64,000 nucleotides of DNA, from contig NZ_JWJH01000001.1 in NCBI RefSeq assembly GCF_000949865.1, positions 291,104-355,103 of the forward strand, read 5' to 3'. The number at the start of each line of letters is the position of its first letter. Within the stretch, counting starts at the first letter, position 1. This document shows positions 20,528 to 29,103 of the stretch, piece after piece. The translations under genes were made by a program, and so were the position numbers. The DNA is from Rhizobium nepotum 39/7 (GTDB lineage: Bacteria; Pseudomonadota; Alphaproteobacteria; Rhizobiales; Rhizobiaceae). The notes below the pieces were generated by a model that had not been told where the DNA came from, searched no databases, and saw only the letters and a list, made by a program, of their open reading frames with translations.

Positions 20528-21088
20528 TCAGGCGGCCCGGCGTTCGTGGCGGCCTTCCTCGACCTCTTCGACGATTTTACCGACGAAGGCGTCGAGATCG
20601 TCCGGGCTGCGGGAGGTGACGATGCCGTGGTCTGTCACGACCTTTTCGTCTTTCCAGTTGGCGCCGGCATTTTTGAGGTCGGTCTTGATCGACCAATAGG
20701 AGGTGGCGTCGCGACCGTGCAGAGCATCCGCTTCCACCAGAAGCCAGGGGGCGTGGCAAATAGCGGCTACGACCTTGCCGGATTTGACGAAATCACGGAC
20801 CACGCGCATCGCATCCTCGTCGTGGCGCAGAACATCCGGATTGATCTGGCCGCCCGGAAGGACCAGCGCGTCGAAATCATCCGATCTGACGTCCTTGGCG
20901 GAGAGGTCGACGGCGATACTGTCGCCCCAGTCCTTTTTGTCCCAGCTTTTTATCGCGCCATCCTTGATGGAGGCGATCTTCACGTTCGCGCCCTTCGCCT
21001 TCAGCTGGTCGTATGGCACGCGCAATTCGGAACGCTCATAGCCGTCCGTTGCAAGAATGACGATTTTTGCGGCGTTGATGGCAGTCAT
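20528..21088 (-). CDS. DJ-1/PfpI family protein (type 1 glutamine amidotransferase-like)
   Basis: The 186-residue protein has the nucleophile elbow VVAAICHAPWLLVEA with Cys111 followed by His112, and the conserved Glu18 in DGYERSEL. This fits the PfpI/YhbO subgroup, members of which protect against carbonyl, oxidative or thermal stress and have been described as proteases or deglycases. It starts 27 bp after the small 73-aa gene on the same strand. An EcfG-type promoter upstream of that small gene could drive both. Confidence 0.88.
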   Translation of the reverse strand: MTAINAAKIVILATDGYERSELRVPYDQLKAKGANVKIASIKDGAIKSWDKKDWGDSIAVDLSAKDVRSDDFDALVLPGGQINPDVLRHDEDAMRVVRDFVKSGKVVAAICHAPWLLVEADALHGRDATSYWSIKTDLKNAGANWKDEKVVTDHGIVTSRSPDDLDAFVGKIVEEVEEGRHERRAA

Positions 21089-21115
21089 ATCTGTTTCCTT
21101 CCTGTTTAGCTGGGG

Positions 21116-21337
21116 TCAGTTTTCCTTGTCCGAGTTCATGGAGGGCAGAAAAAATTCCACATCCTTGCGACGATCCGCGTCGAGAGTTTCGATGTTCGTT
21201 CGCCAGAATGTTTCGGCTTCCGCCGGTTCATGCTCCCATTGGCGCACGAAGGTCTTGTTGTCGTCGATCATGACCTCGCGTGTGCCGCCGAGCCGCAGAT
21301 ATTCTTCTGCAAGTTTGCGCGTTTCGGTCTTTTCCAT
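21116..21337 (-). CDS. Small acidic protein of unknown function (73 aa)
   Basis: The protein has 73 residues (MEKTETRKLAEEYLRLGG...), is charged and probably helical, with a WEHEP segment in the middle and no signal or membrane segment. It is not recognised. ATG 21337 is chosen because GGAG sits just upstream, while the longer frame adds Arg/Ser-rich non-conserved sequence. An EcfG-type promoter lies about 155 bp upstream. It leads a run with DJ-1/PfpI, PPC and FAD oxidoreductase genes. Confidence 0.65.
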   Translation of the reverse strand: MEKTETRKLAEEYLRLGGTREVMIDDNKTFVRQWEHEPAEAETFWRTNIETLDADRRKDVEFFLPSMNSDKEN

Positions 21338-21493
21338 TTCGCGGCTCCTTATTCGTGGAAAGCGGAGACGGAGGGTGCCGGATGGGTAAGAAGCTCGGCT
21401 GCCATTTCGTTGGCCAACGGGAGAAAACGGAAAAATCCCGCTGTTCTTCAGCGCCATCGCGTCCGTTTGACACGGCGGCCCTCCTGCCGGAAC

Positions 21494-21518
21494 AACGTGA
21501 GTTCTCCGGTATGGTTCC
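21494..21518 (-). promoter_or_regulatory. EcfG-type promoter upstream of the 73-aa protein gene
   Basis: On the minus strand GGAAC (21518-21514) is followed after exactly 16 bp by CGTT (21497-21494), a full match to the alphaproteobacterial general stress consensus. The predicted leader is about 150 nt. It would place the 73-aa gene, and perhaps the following DJ-1, PPC and FAD oxidoreductase genes, under stress control. Confidence 0.65.
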
Positions 21519-21575
21519 GCTTTTTTCGGACCGCGTCATTGCCGAGGCCCAAATGCATCGTGTGCGATTTTTGCC

Positions 21576-21601
21576 GGAACAAACGGGCGAGTCGCGCTGT
21601 T
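21576..21601 (+). promoter_or_regulatory. EcfG-like promoter candidate for the amidohydrolase/DUF1704/ATP-grasp operon
   Basis: GGAAC at 21576-21580 and TGTT at 21598-21601 are 17 bp apart. The -10 matches CGTT in three of four positions. The site ends 25 bp before the first ATG of the operon, a natural promoter distance. It is back to back with the strong EcfG-type promoter on the other strand. Confidence 0.45.
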
Positions 21602-21626
21602 TTATCCCTGACGCAGGGGAGGCAGC

Positions 21627-22457
21627 ATGGCAGCCAGACAGAGCGACGGCGAATACCACGGCAACAATGAAAACAAGGGTTTCTGGTCGATCGACTTCGG
21701 CAATTCGCCGGTTATCGGCACAGCCATCCATGACGGTCATTTCATTCGTCCGGCCGTTGTCTCGCGGATGGCTCTTTCACCCGAACAACGGCTGCGAGAA
21801 GAGGATCCTTTCACCGGCGAGATGATCGCCGGATTGACGAACCGCATCGTCGTTCATCATTCACGTTTTGAAGCCGATCTCAACCGCGCCGCCGATCAGG
21901 CGATCTATTTGAAGCCGGAACAATCCTGGGGGCTGGAGGTCTGGAAACAGGCACCGCCGAAGGAGGCCACCCGGCAATCGCTCGATTTTCATGCCGATTA
22001 CTACGCGATGCTGGAAACCGTTCTCTCAACCATCGAGCGGCGACACGGGGCTTTTGTGGTGCTGGATGTGCATAGCTACAATCATCGCCGGCAAGGGGCT
22101 GCTGAGCCGCCGACGGTGCAGGCGGAAGCCCCCGACATCAATATCGGTACCTTTTCCATGGATCGCGGCCGCTGGAGCGATGTCGTCAGCGCGGTCGGCC
22201 GCCATTTGGCGTCGGCAACCATCGGCGGACGCCGTCTCGATGTCCGCGAGAATGTGGCATTTCAGGGCAAGGGGGAACAGACCCGCTTCATTCACGAGCG
22301 TTTTGCGGAAAACGGTTGCGCCATCGCGGTCGAGTTCAAGAAGTTCTTCATGGACGAGTGGACCGGAAAACCGGATGCCCGGGTAGTGTCGGATATTCGC
22401 GCCACGATCGCCGCACTTCAGCCGGTTCTCGAAGAATGCCTGAGGTCGCGACGATGA
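21627..22457 (+). CDS. N-formylglutamate amidohydrolase family protein
   Basis: The 276-residue protein contains the FGase family blocks: a substrate/metal region TAIHDGHFIRP, the NRIVVHHSRFEADLNRA block (usual 'SRLVVDLNR'), VVLDVHSYNHRR with the metal-binding His, and a late KKFFMDEW segment. FGases hydrolyse N-formyl-L-glutamate in histidine breakdown, but no hut genes are present here. It is followed by a DUF1704 protein whose ATG overlaps its stop (ATGA) and then an ATP-grasp ligase, so it probably acts on a different amide made or removed in that set. A GGGGAGG site precedes the ATG. Confidence 0.82.
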   Translation: MAARQSDGEYHGNNENKGFWSIDFGNSPVIGTAIHDGHFIRPAVVSRMALSPEQRLREEDPFTGEMIAGLTNRIVVHHSRFEADLNRAADQAIYLKPEQSWGLEVWKQAPPKEATRQSLDFHADYYAMLETVLSTIERRHGAFVVLDVHSYNHRRQGAAEPPTVQAEAPDINIGTFSMDRGRWSDVVSAVGRHLASATIGGRRLDVRENVAFQGKGEQTRFIHERFAENGCAIAVEFKKFFMDEWTGKPDARVVSDIRATIAALQPVLEECLRSRR

Positions 22458-24331
22458 ACCTTTCCTCTGTCCGCGCCACGCCCTCGCCGATTGCCGATCT
22501 GGTGGATGATGTCGTGTCCTGCCTTGAGGCCGGCAAGGCGGTCCGCCGCGATGTCGGAAAAAACGGCAGGCTGCATATCGACCGGCCGCTGCCTTTCCTC
22601 TGCCTGTATCTGACCGGCGGCACGAAGAACCTTGCCGCCCGCGATATCGTCTCGGCCCATGCCTCCTATCTCATCGCGTCGACCATCCAGGAGGCCGCGC
22701 CGCTGATCAAGGGGGTGGGTGCCGCCATGCGGCAACGTTTCGGCGCCTTCATGGTTCTCGATATCGGCGAACTGGAGCACGACATTCTGCTTGCCGACGA
22801 TTCACCTTTTCTGCCGCATTACGAGGTTTCCGTCTCGGCAACGGGTGAGCCCGAAACGCAAAATGCCCGCCGTGTTTTCATCAAGGCGGTTTGCGATGCC
22901 GAAGTGCGGTTTCGTACGCCGCGTATCACCAGGCCTGAACCGGATGCCGATCCGATCCTCAGATTTCAAAATGCCGGGCTTGATTTTCCCTGCATCAGCG
23001 TGCGATTTGCGCCGATCTACCGCCAACCGGAATCCGGCGCGGACTATCCCGGCCTGCGCGAGACGATGATCGCCGATATTTTCGATGCGGGCCTGCAGGC
23101 CTTCTCGTCATACGCTTCCGGCAAGGACGCCCTTAAGGTCACCAGTCACCGGGCGCTCGGCCGCAAGGCCTTTGTCGATGCTGTCAGGCGTGCGGACCGT
23201 TCGATCGACGACATTGTTTCTTCTTTCGATTTTCTTCTGTCGGTTACGCCGATCAATGCCCGCCGGGCCTTCGTGGAGTTTCGCGATGGCAGCTTTCAAT
23301 ATGCGCCGCGCCTGCTTTACCGGCCGCTTGGCGTCGATGTCGAGGAGCAGAAACGCAAGCTCTATTCCGTGGTGTTCGATCACCTGGAAGACCCGGTGCT
23401 TTATCATCTCTACCGGGAAAAACAGCGGGAGATCGATCTGCAACTGACGATGCTCGCCAGCCTGCACCATCGCACCTTCACCGATTTTTCACGCGCCCTT
23501 TATGGCGCCGTCGAACCTGCTCTTTTGACGCTGGCGCTCAGTGTGCTCGCCGATTGCCCGCGCAGGCAGGGTGATGGCGAAATCGCCATGGTCGATTGTT
23601 ATGCGGTTGCCAAAAAATCGCGCGAGATGGTCGATACCTATCTGAGGGAAGAACCTGGCTTCAAGGCCCGCGTCGAAATCAGGGACGACCTGCCGCCCGG
23701 CCTGATGGTGACGGGCGAAAAGCTTCTGATTTCCCGCCACACCGTCATGGAACAGCGCCGTGTCGAAGCGCTTCTATCCCATGAAATCGGCGTGCATCTT
23801 TTGACCTATTTCAACGGCTCGTTTCAGGGCCTCAGGCTCTTCCGTACCGGCCTTTCAGGTTATGAGGGCGTGCAGGAGGGGCTGGCGGTGCTGGCGGAAC
23901 ATCTCGCCGGCGGCATGACGCGCGAGCGCCTGCGCCTGATTGCCGGGCGCGTCGTTGGTTGTGCGGCGATGCTGGACGGGGCGACGTTCGTGGAGACGTT
24001 CCGCATCATGACGCGCGAGCACGGTTTCGACGCGGCCGGAGCTTTCAACATGGTGCTGCGCATCTATCGGGGCGGCGGTCTTTCGAAGGACGCGATTTAT
24101 CTGCGCGGGCTGGCGGAGGTGTTGGAGCATCTGCGCCGGGGCGGCGCGCTCGACCCATTCTGGATGGGCAAGATCGCCGCCGCCCATTTTCCGGTCATGC
24201 AGGAGCTTGCCTTGCGCGGCCTTTTGCGCCCGCCCGGCGTACGGCCGGCTTTTCTGTTGCCCGCCAAGGCCAACGAGCGGCTGGAAAAAATACGGGCGGG
24301 ATTATCCATTGCCGAACTGGCGACATTATAG
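22454..24331 (+). CDS. DUF1704 family protein ('flavohemoglobin expression-modulating QEGLA motif' type), putative metallopeptidase
   Basis: The 625-residue protein ends in a DUF1704 domain with HEIGVH at 443-448 (HExxxH spacing) and VQEGLAVLAEHL around 473-484, which names the family. The eukaryotic DUF1704 protein MATCAP is a tyrosine carboxypeptidase that uses an HExxxH zinc site plus a downstream Glu; by analogy H443, E444, H448 and E475 could form a zinc site here. The N-terminal half (about 40-210) is a separate alpha/beta region with FLCLYLTGGTKNL and FMVLDIGEL blocks. The family name comes from an annotation model, not from a known mechanism. The start overlaps the upstream stop by four bases, and the next gene follows by 10 bp. 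Confidence 0.85.
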   Translation: MNLSSVRATPSPIADLVDDVVSCLEAGKAVRRDVGKNGRLHIDRPLPFLCLYLTGGTKNLAARDIVSAHASYLIASTIQEAAPLIKGVGAAMRQRFGAFMVLDIGELEHDILLADDSPFLPHYEVSVSATGEPETQNARRVFIKAVCDAEVRFRTPRITRPEPDADPILRFQNAGLDFPCISVRFAPIYRQPESGADYPGLRETMIADIFDAGLQAFSSYASGKDALKVTSHRALGRKAFVDAVRRADRSIDDIVSSFDFLLSVTPINARRAFVEFRDGSFQYAPRLLYRPLGVDVEEQKRKLYSVVFDHLEDPVLYHLYREKQREIDLQLTMLASLHHRTFTDFSRALYGAVEPALLTLALSVLADCPRRQGDGEIAMVDCYAVAKKSREMVDTYLREEPGFKARVEIRDDLPPGLMVTGEKLLISRHTVMEQRRVEALLSHEIGVHLLTYFNGSFQGLRLFRTGLSGYEGVQEGLAVLAEHLAGGMTRERLRLIAGRVVGCAAMLDGATFVETFRIMTREHGFDAAGAFNMVLRIYRGGGLSKDAIYLRGLAEVLEHLRRGGALDPFWMGKIAAAHFPVMQELALRGLLRPPGVRPAFLLPAKANERLEKIRAGLSIAELATL

Positions 24332-24341
24332 GAGGGGCTCT

Positions 24342-25388
24342 ATGCGCATCGCATTTTTCGTCAATTCGATCGAGACCGAGGGGCCGAATTTCGCAACCGG
24401 CCTGCTGGCCAGGGCGGCGCTCAATCGTGGCCATGAGGTGGTCTATCTGACGCCTGGCGATTTCACTTTGCGCTCGGACGACAGCCTGACCATACATGCG
24501 ACCATGCTGCCGAAGACGAAAATCAAGAAAGGCGACACTCTCCACGCTATACTCCAGGACAAGACGCTGGAGCGGCGAACCATGGATGTGGAGGAAATCG
24601 ATGCGCTGATGCTGCGCAACGATCCGTCCCTCGACCAGACGACGAGGCCGTGGGCGGTGCATGCCGGCATTTTGTTTGGGCGGCTTGCCGAACAGCGTGG
24701 CGTTGTGGTTCTGAACGACCCCGAAGGCTTAGCGCTGGCGCAGAACAAGCTCTATTTCCAAAGCTTTCCCGAAATCGTGCGCCCGACAACGATCATCTCG
24801 CGCAATGTCGATGAAATTCGCGCTTTTGCCGATGCACATCCCAAGGGCGTCATCGTCAAGCCGTTGCAGGGCTCAGGCGGCAAGAACGTCTTCAAGATCG
24901 GTTCGAGCAAGGAGGCCAATCTCAATCAGATTTTCGAGGCGGTCAGTCTCGAAGGCTATCTGATCGCGCAGGCCTATCTGCCGGCGGCCAAGGATGGCGA
25001 CATCCGCTTTTTCATGATGAATGGCAGACCGCTGATGCGTGACGGCCAATATGCTGCACTTCGCCGCCGGCCGGCGACAGGCGATCTGCGCTCCAACATC
25101 CATGCCAATGGCACCGCCGAGGCCGTGAAGGTGACGGACGAAATCGTCGAGCTTGCCGAAATGATGCGGCCGAAGCTCGTGGAGGACGGCATGTTTCTGG
25201 TCGGGCTCGATATCGTCGGCGACAAGATACTGGAGGTGAACGTGTTTTCGCCGGGCGGCCTTTCCAATATTCGCGACTTCACCGATATCGATTTCAGCGA
25301 AACGATCATCGAGGCCGTGGAGACCAAGATCGCCACGCAGAGCGCCTCCGGCGGCGTGCTTTCCAATCGCCTGCTGGCGACGCTGTGA
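24342..25388 (+). CDS. ATP-grasp ligase of the glutathione synthetase (GshB) type
   Basis: The 348-residue protein is collinear with GshB: DALMLRNDPSLD near 87-98, VLNDPEGLALAQNKLYF (123-139), VKPLQGSGGKNVFKI (172-186) as the ATP lid, AQAYLPAAKDGDIRFFMMNG (209-228) and FLVGLDIVGDKILEVNVFSP (285-304) with metal ligands Asp290, Glu298 and Asn300. GshB has 'PLDGMGG' and 'EINVTSPT'; here these are PLQGSGG and EVNVFSPG, so substrate specificity may differ. No gshA is nearby. GGAGGGG sits seven bases before the ATG. It is the third gene of the amidohydrolase/DUF1704 operon and ends one base from the convergent lpsL. Confidence 0.85.
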   Translation: MRIAFFVNSIETEGPNFATGLLARAALNRGHEVVYLTPGDFTLRSDDSLTIHATMLPKTKIKKGDTLHAILQDKTLERRTMDVEEIDALMLRNDPSLDQTTRPWAVHAGILFGRLAEQRGVVVLNDPEGLALAQNKLYFQSFPEIVRPTTIISRNVDEIRAFADAHPKGVIVKPLQGSGGKNVFKIGSSKEANLNQIFEAVSLEGYLIAQAYLPAAKDGDIRFFMMNGRPLMRDGQYAALRRRPATGDLRSNIHANGTAEAVKVTDEIVELAEMMRPKLVEDGMFLVGLDIVGDKILEVNVFSPGGLSNIRDFTDIDFSETIIEAVETKIATQSASGGVLSNRLLATL

Positions 25389-25389
25389 C

Positions 25390-26412
25390 CTATTCTCGCA
25401 GCTCAGTCGACTGCATGTCACGATACCAGGCGACGAGGGCCTTGATGCCCTCTTCGACCGGGGTTTGCGGCACATAGCCGGTCAGGGCCCGGAGAAGGTC
25501 GGGGGAGGCGAAGGTGCGGGGAACGTCTCCCTGCTGCATCGGCAGCATGTTGCGGATCGCCTGCCTGCCGACCGCCTTTTCGACCGTCTCGACAAAGTGC
25601 ATCAGCTCCACCGGCTGGCCGCCGCCAATATTGACGATACGGAAGGGTGCGTGGTGTGAAAGCGTATCGGTCACGCCTTCCTGCGTCACCCGGTTTTCCT
25701 CGGACGGGATGATCTGGCTCAGCCGGACGATACCTTCGACAAGATCGTCGATATAGGTGAAGTCACGGCTCATATTGCCCTGGCCGTAAATATCGATCGG
25801 TCTGCCGTTCGAGATGGCGTCGACGAATTTGATCGGCGCCATGTCCGGCCGTCCCCAGGGACCGTAAACCGTGAAGAAGCGGAAGGCCGTGGTCGGCAAT
25901 TTATGGAGATGGGCATAACTGTGCGCCATCAGTTCCATCGATTTTTTGGTGGCCGCATAAAGCGTCATCGGCTCGTCGGCCCTGTCGCTTTCCGCGAAAG
26001 GTATTTTTTCGTTGGCGCCGTAGATGGAGGAGGTCGATGCCAGCATCAGGTGCTTGACCTGCAGGTTCTTGGCAAGCTCCAGCATGTTCCACGATCCGAT
26101 GAGATTGGAATCGATATAGGCGCGGGGGTTCTCAAGGCTGTAACGGACGCCCGCCTGTGCCGCGAGGTGAATGATGATCTCCGGTTCGGCAGCCTCCGCC
26201 GCCCGCTTCAGGGCGTCTGCATCTTCCAGCATGCCGATCTCGGCCCTGAAGCCATTGGAGCGGGAAAGAATGGCGTGGCGTTTTTCCTTGAGGCTGACAT
26301 CGTAATATTTCGTCATGCCGTCGAAACCGGTCACGAAGTGGCCGGCATCGAGCAGCCGCTTCGCGACGTAGAAACCGATGAAGCCCGCCGTGCCGGTAAC
26401 CAGATAACGCAT
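25390..26412 (-). CDS. lpsL: UDP-glucuronate 4-epimerase
   Basis: The 340-residue extended SDR starts [24 protein letters not shown] (TGxxGFIG) and has STSSIYG and [15 protein letters not shown] as the catalytic Ser and Tyr-x-x-x-Lys. [19 protein letters not shown] after the cofactor strand is typical of UDP-glucuronate 4-epimerases (CapI/LpsL). It interconverts UDP-glucuronate and UDP-galacturonate for lipopolysaccharide and polysaccharide. Its substrate is made by Ugd, encoded just upstream on the same strand (86 bp gap), the same pairing as lpsL-rkpK of Sinorhizobium. Confidence 0.9.
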   Translation of the reverse strand: MRYLVTGTAGFIGFYVAKRLLDAGHFVTGFDGMTKYYDVSLKEKRHAILSRSNGFRAEIGMLEDADALKRAAEAAEPEIIIHLAAQAGVRYSLENPRAYIDSNLIGSWNMLELAKNLQVKHLMLASTSSIYGANEKIPFAESDRADEPMTLYAATKKSMELMAHSYAHLHKLPTTAFRFFTVYGPWGRPDMAPIKFVDAISNGRPIDIYGQGNMSRDFTYIDDLVEGIVRLSQIIPSEENRVTQEGVTDTLSHHAPFRIVNIGGGQPVELMHFVETVEKAVGRQAIRNMLPMQQGDVPRTFASPDLLRALTGYVPQTPVEEGIKALVAWYRDMQSTELRE

Positions 26413-26498
26413 GATGACTATATCCCAAATCCGTTGGTGCGTTTGCGGATGAACCGAAGCGCGAAAACCGTTCTAATGAAACTTCGAAGGCGAAACCG

Positions 26499-27830
26499 TT
26501 ACTGGCCTTTGTCGGAACCGCTCTCGTGTGGGCGGCCGATCCCCGCATAGATGAAGCCATGCCCGGTGACTTCATCTACACGGTAGATATTGCGCAGATC
26601 CACCAGCACAGGGTTTTTCATGATGGCCTTGAGGCGTGGCAGATCGAGCGCGCGGAACTGGTTCCATTCAGTCACGATCACCACGGCGTCGGCGTCCTCC
26701 GCCGCCTCGTAGGGGCCGCTGGCATAATCGACATCCTCCATGACATGACGGGCATTCGCCATGCCTTCCGGATCGTAGCCGACCACCTTCGCACCGCCAT
26801 CCTGCAGGGTCTGGATGATGGCGATCGCCGGGCTGTCGCGCATGTCGTCGGTGTTGGGCTTGAAGGTCAGGCCAAGCACGGCGATCTTCTTGCCGCGCAC
26901 ATCGCCGCCCACCGCGTTGATGACCTTGCGGCCCATGGCACGCTTGCGGTTGTCGTTGATGGCGATGGTGGTTTCGATCAGCCGCACCGGGGCGTCATAG
27001 TCCTGCGCGGTCTTGGCGAGCGCCAGCGTATCCTTGGGAAAACAGGAGCCGCCATAACCGGGGCCGGCATGCAGGAATTTCGAGCCGATGCGGCCATCGA
27101 GGCCGATGCCGCGCGAAATGTCCTGAACATTGGCGCCGACCTTTTCGCACAGATCCGCCATTTCGTTGATGAAGGTGATCTTCATCGCCAGAAAGGCGTT
27201 GGCGGCATATTTTATGAGTTCCGAAGAGCGTCTCGTGGTGAAGAGCAACGGCGACTGGTTGAGATAGAGCGGACGGTAAACCTCTGTCATCACCGGCCGC
27301 GCGCGTTCGTCCGAAAGGCCGACGACGATGCGATCCGGGCGCTTGAAATCCTCGATTGCCGCGCCTTCGCGCAGGAATTCCGGATTGGAGACCACGGCGA
27401 AATCGGCCGAAGGGTTTTCCTCGCGGATGATGCGCTCCACCTCGTCGCCGGTGCCGACGGGAACGGTGGATTTGGTGACGATGACGGTGAAACCGTCAAG
27501 CGCATGGGCTATTTCTTTCGCCGCCGCATAAACATAACCGAGGTCCGCGTGGCCATCGCCGCGCCGCGAGGGTGTGCCGACCGCAATGAAGACGACATCT
27601 GCACTGGCAACCGCAGAGGAAAGTTCGGTGGTGAAGTTCAACCGGCCGGCTCTGGCGTTACTGGCGACGATAGCGTCCAGGCCCGGTTCGAAGATCGGAA
27701 TATGGCCGCTTTTCAGCGCTTCGATCTTTTCCGGCATCTTGTCGACGCAGATCACGTCATGGCCGAAATCGGCAAAACACGCACCGGAAACAAGGCCGAC
27801 ATAACCGGCACCGATCATCACTATCCGCAT
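26499..27830 (-). CDS. ugd: UDP-glucose 6-dehydrogenase
   Basis: The 443-residue enzyme starts MRIVMIGAGYVGLVSGACFADFGH, has VTKSTVPVGTGDEVE, and the catalytic Cys in GPGYGGSCFPKDTLAL near residue 255-270. The C-terminal domain VLGLTFKPNTDDMRDSPAI is intact. It oxidises UDP-glucose to UDP-glucuronate with two NAD. ATG 27830 gives the normal N-terminus; a longer frame adds 23 non-conserved residues. It is followed by lpsL. Also called rkpK in rhizobia. Confidence 0.93.
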   Translation of the reverse strand: MRIVMIGAGYVGLVSGACFADFGHDVICVDKMPEKIEALKSGHIPIFEPGLDAIVASNARAGRLNFTTELSSAVASADVVFIAVGTPSRRGDGHADLGYVYAAAKEIAHALDGFTVIVTKSTVPVGTGDEVERIIREENPSADFAVVSNPEFLREGAAIEDFKRPDRIVVGLSDERARPVMTEVYRPLYLNQSPLLFTTRRSSELIKYAANAFLAMKITFINEMADLCEKVGANVQDISRGIGLDGRIGSKFLHAGPGYGGSCFPKDTLALAKTAQDYDAPVRLIETTIAINDNRKRAMGRKVINAVGGDVRGKKIAVLGLTFKPNTDDMRDSPAIAIIQTLQDGGAKVVGYDPEGMANARHVMEDVDYASGPYEAAEDADAVVIVTEWNQFRALDLPRLKAIMKNPVLVDLRNIYRVDEVTGHGFIYAGIGRPHESGSDKGQ

Positions 27831-28208
27831 TCTTTTTTTCCCTTCGGTCCGTGAGGCGATGTTCGCGCGGCAATGCTCAGGCGAAATCAGCGGGTGCAAT
27901 CACACCACAATGTTTAGCCGCCTTCACGCTTGCCGCCAAGCGTCACGATCAACACGGGCTAACCTCTTTCCATGACGGTGATGTGATGGCGGTGGCGGGA
28001 CAAATTTGCCGCACCTTGCGGGCATTTGCATCGATGGGGTCGGATCGTCCACTTTTGCCGTTTTTGCGACTTGCACTCATAGGTAGCCGGGTCTAGCCAT
28101 AGGGGTGAGGATCAAATCTGCCAGACTGTCTGTCCCTTAAGGGGCGTCCGGGTTGCTTTACGCGGCCGGGGTGCGCTTTGCGTTGCGGTCGATGTTCGGG
28201 GAAGTTCA
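27831..28208. other. Intergenic region between ugd and the DMT transporter gene
   Basis: A 378-bp divergent promoter region. It holds the start-side DNA of ugd (minus) and of the transporter (plus). A CCCTTAAGGG palindrome lies near 28134-28143. No convincing RNA gene, small coding frame or EcfG-type promoter was seen. Confidence 0.5.
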
Positions 28209-29096
28209 ATGCAAAAGGGTTTTCTGCTCGGTCTGTTCGCTTATGCGACCTTTTCCCTGGGCGATGCCACGATCAAGTCGCTCGGATCACAGATCAGTGT
28301 TTTCGAGATCGGCTTCTTCAGCATATTGTTTTCCGGCATCTTCATCTTCTTCAGTAAACCGCGCGAGGAAAGGTGGCGGGAGTTCTGGCGCATGAGCCGC
28401 CCCTTCGCGGTGCATGGGCGGGCGATTTCCGGCCTGTTTGCTGGGATTCTCGGCATCTACGCCTTCACCACCATTCCACTCGCCGAAGCCTATGCGTTGA
28501 TCTTTCTGTCGCCGCTGTTCGTGACCGTGCTGTCTGCCGTTGTTTTGAAGGAAGATATCGGGCCATGGCGCTGGGCTGCTGTTCTGGCCGGCATCGTCGG
28601 CGTTCTCCTTGTCGTGCGGCCGGGCTTCAAGTCGCTGGAACTTGGACATTTCGCCGCCATCGGCGTCGCCTTTCTGGCGGCGATGACCATCGTGTTGCTC
28701 CGTTCGCTCGCTGGCAAGGAAAAGCGCACGTCGATCATGGGCGTGTTGCTGGTCTACGGTCTCACGTTCAACGGCATTGCCTCCATCCCCGATTTCGTCA
28801 TGCCCAATCCGCATCAGTTCGCCGCCTTCGCCTTCATCGGGCTTTGCACGGCAACGGGACAGATAACCTTGCTGGTCGCAACCCGGATTGCACCGGCTAG
28901 CCAGATCGCGCCGTCGCATTATTCGCAAATCCTCTGGGCCGTAGCGATCGGCATGACCTTCTTCCACGAATATCCGGACGCGGTGGCGGTGCTTGGGCTG
29001 GGGGTCATCGCCGCATCGGGAATTCTGACGATGATCCGCGAAAAGGTGAGGCTCGGCGCGGTGCGCTGGAACCCGTTTTTCCGCAATCGTCTGTGA
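28209..29096 (+). CDS. DMT family transporter (EamA type)
   Basis: The 295-residue protein has about ten hydrophobic helices in two EamA repeats. The first holds FSLGDATIKSLGSQISVFEIGFFSILFSG and the first-repeat end PLFVTVLSAVVLKEDIGPWRWAAVLAGIVGVLLVV; the second ends with FHEYPDAVAVLGLGVIAASGIL. This is the standard RhaT/YdcZ-like drug and metabolite exporter fold in the inner membrane. The substrate cannot be inferred. It is convergent with the LysR gene that follows. Confidence 0.88.
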   Translation: MQKGFLLGLFAYATFSLGDATIKSLGSQISVFEIGFFSILFSGIFIFFSKPREERWREFWRMSRPFAVHGRAISGLFAGILGIYAFTTIPLAEAYALIFLSPLFVTVLSAVVLKEDIGPWRWAAVLAGIVGVLLVVRPGFKSLELGHFAAIGVAFLAAMTIVLLRSLAGKEKRTSIMGVLLVYGLTFNGIASIPDFVMPNPHQFAAFAFIGLCTATGQITLLVATRIAPASQIAPSHYSQILWAVAIGMTFFHEYPDAVAVLGLGVIAASGILTMIREKVRLGAVRWNPFFRNRL

Positions 29097-29103
29097 CGTC
29101 GGA

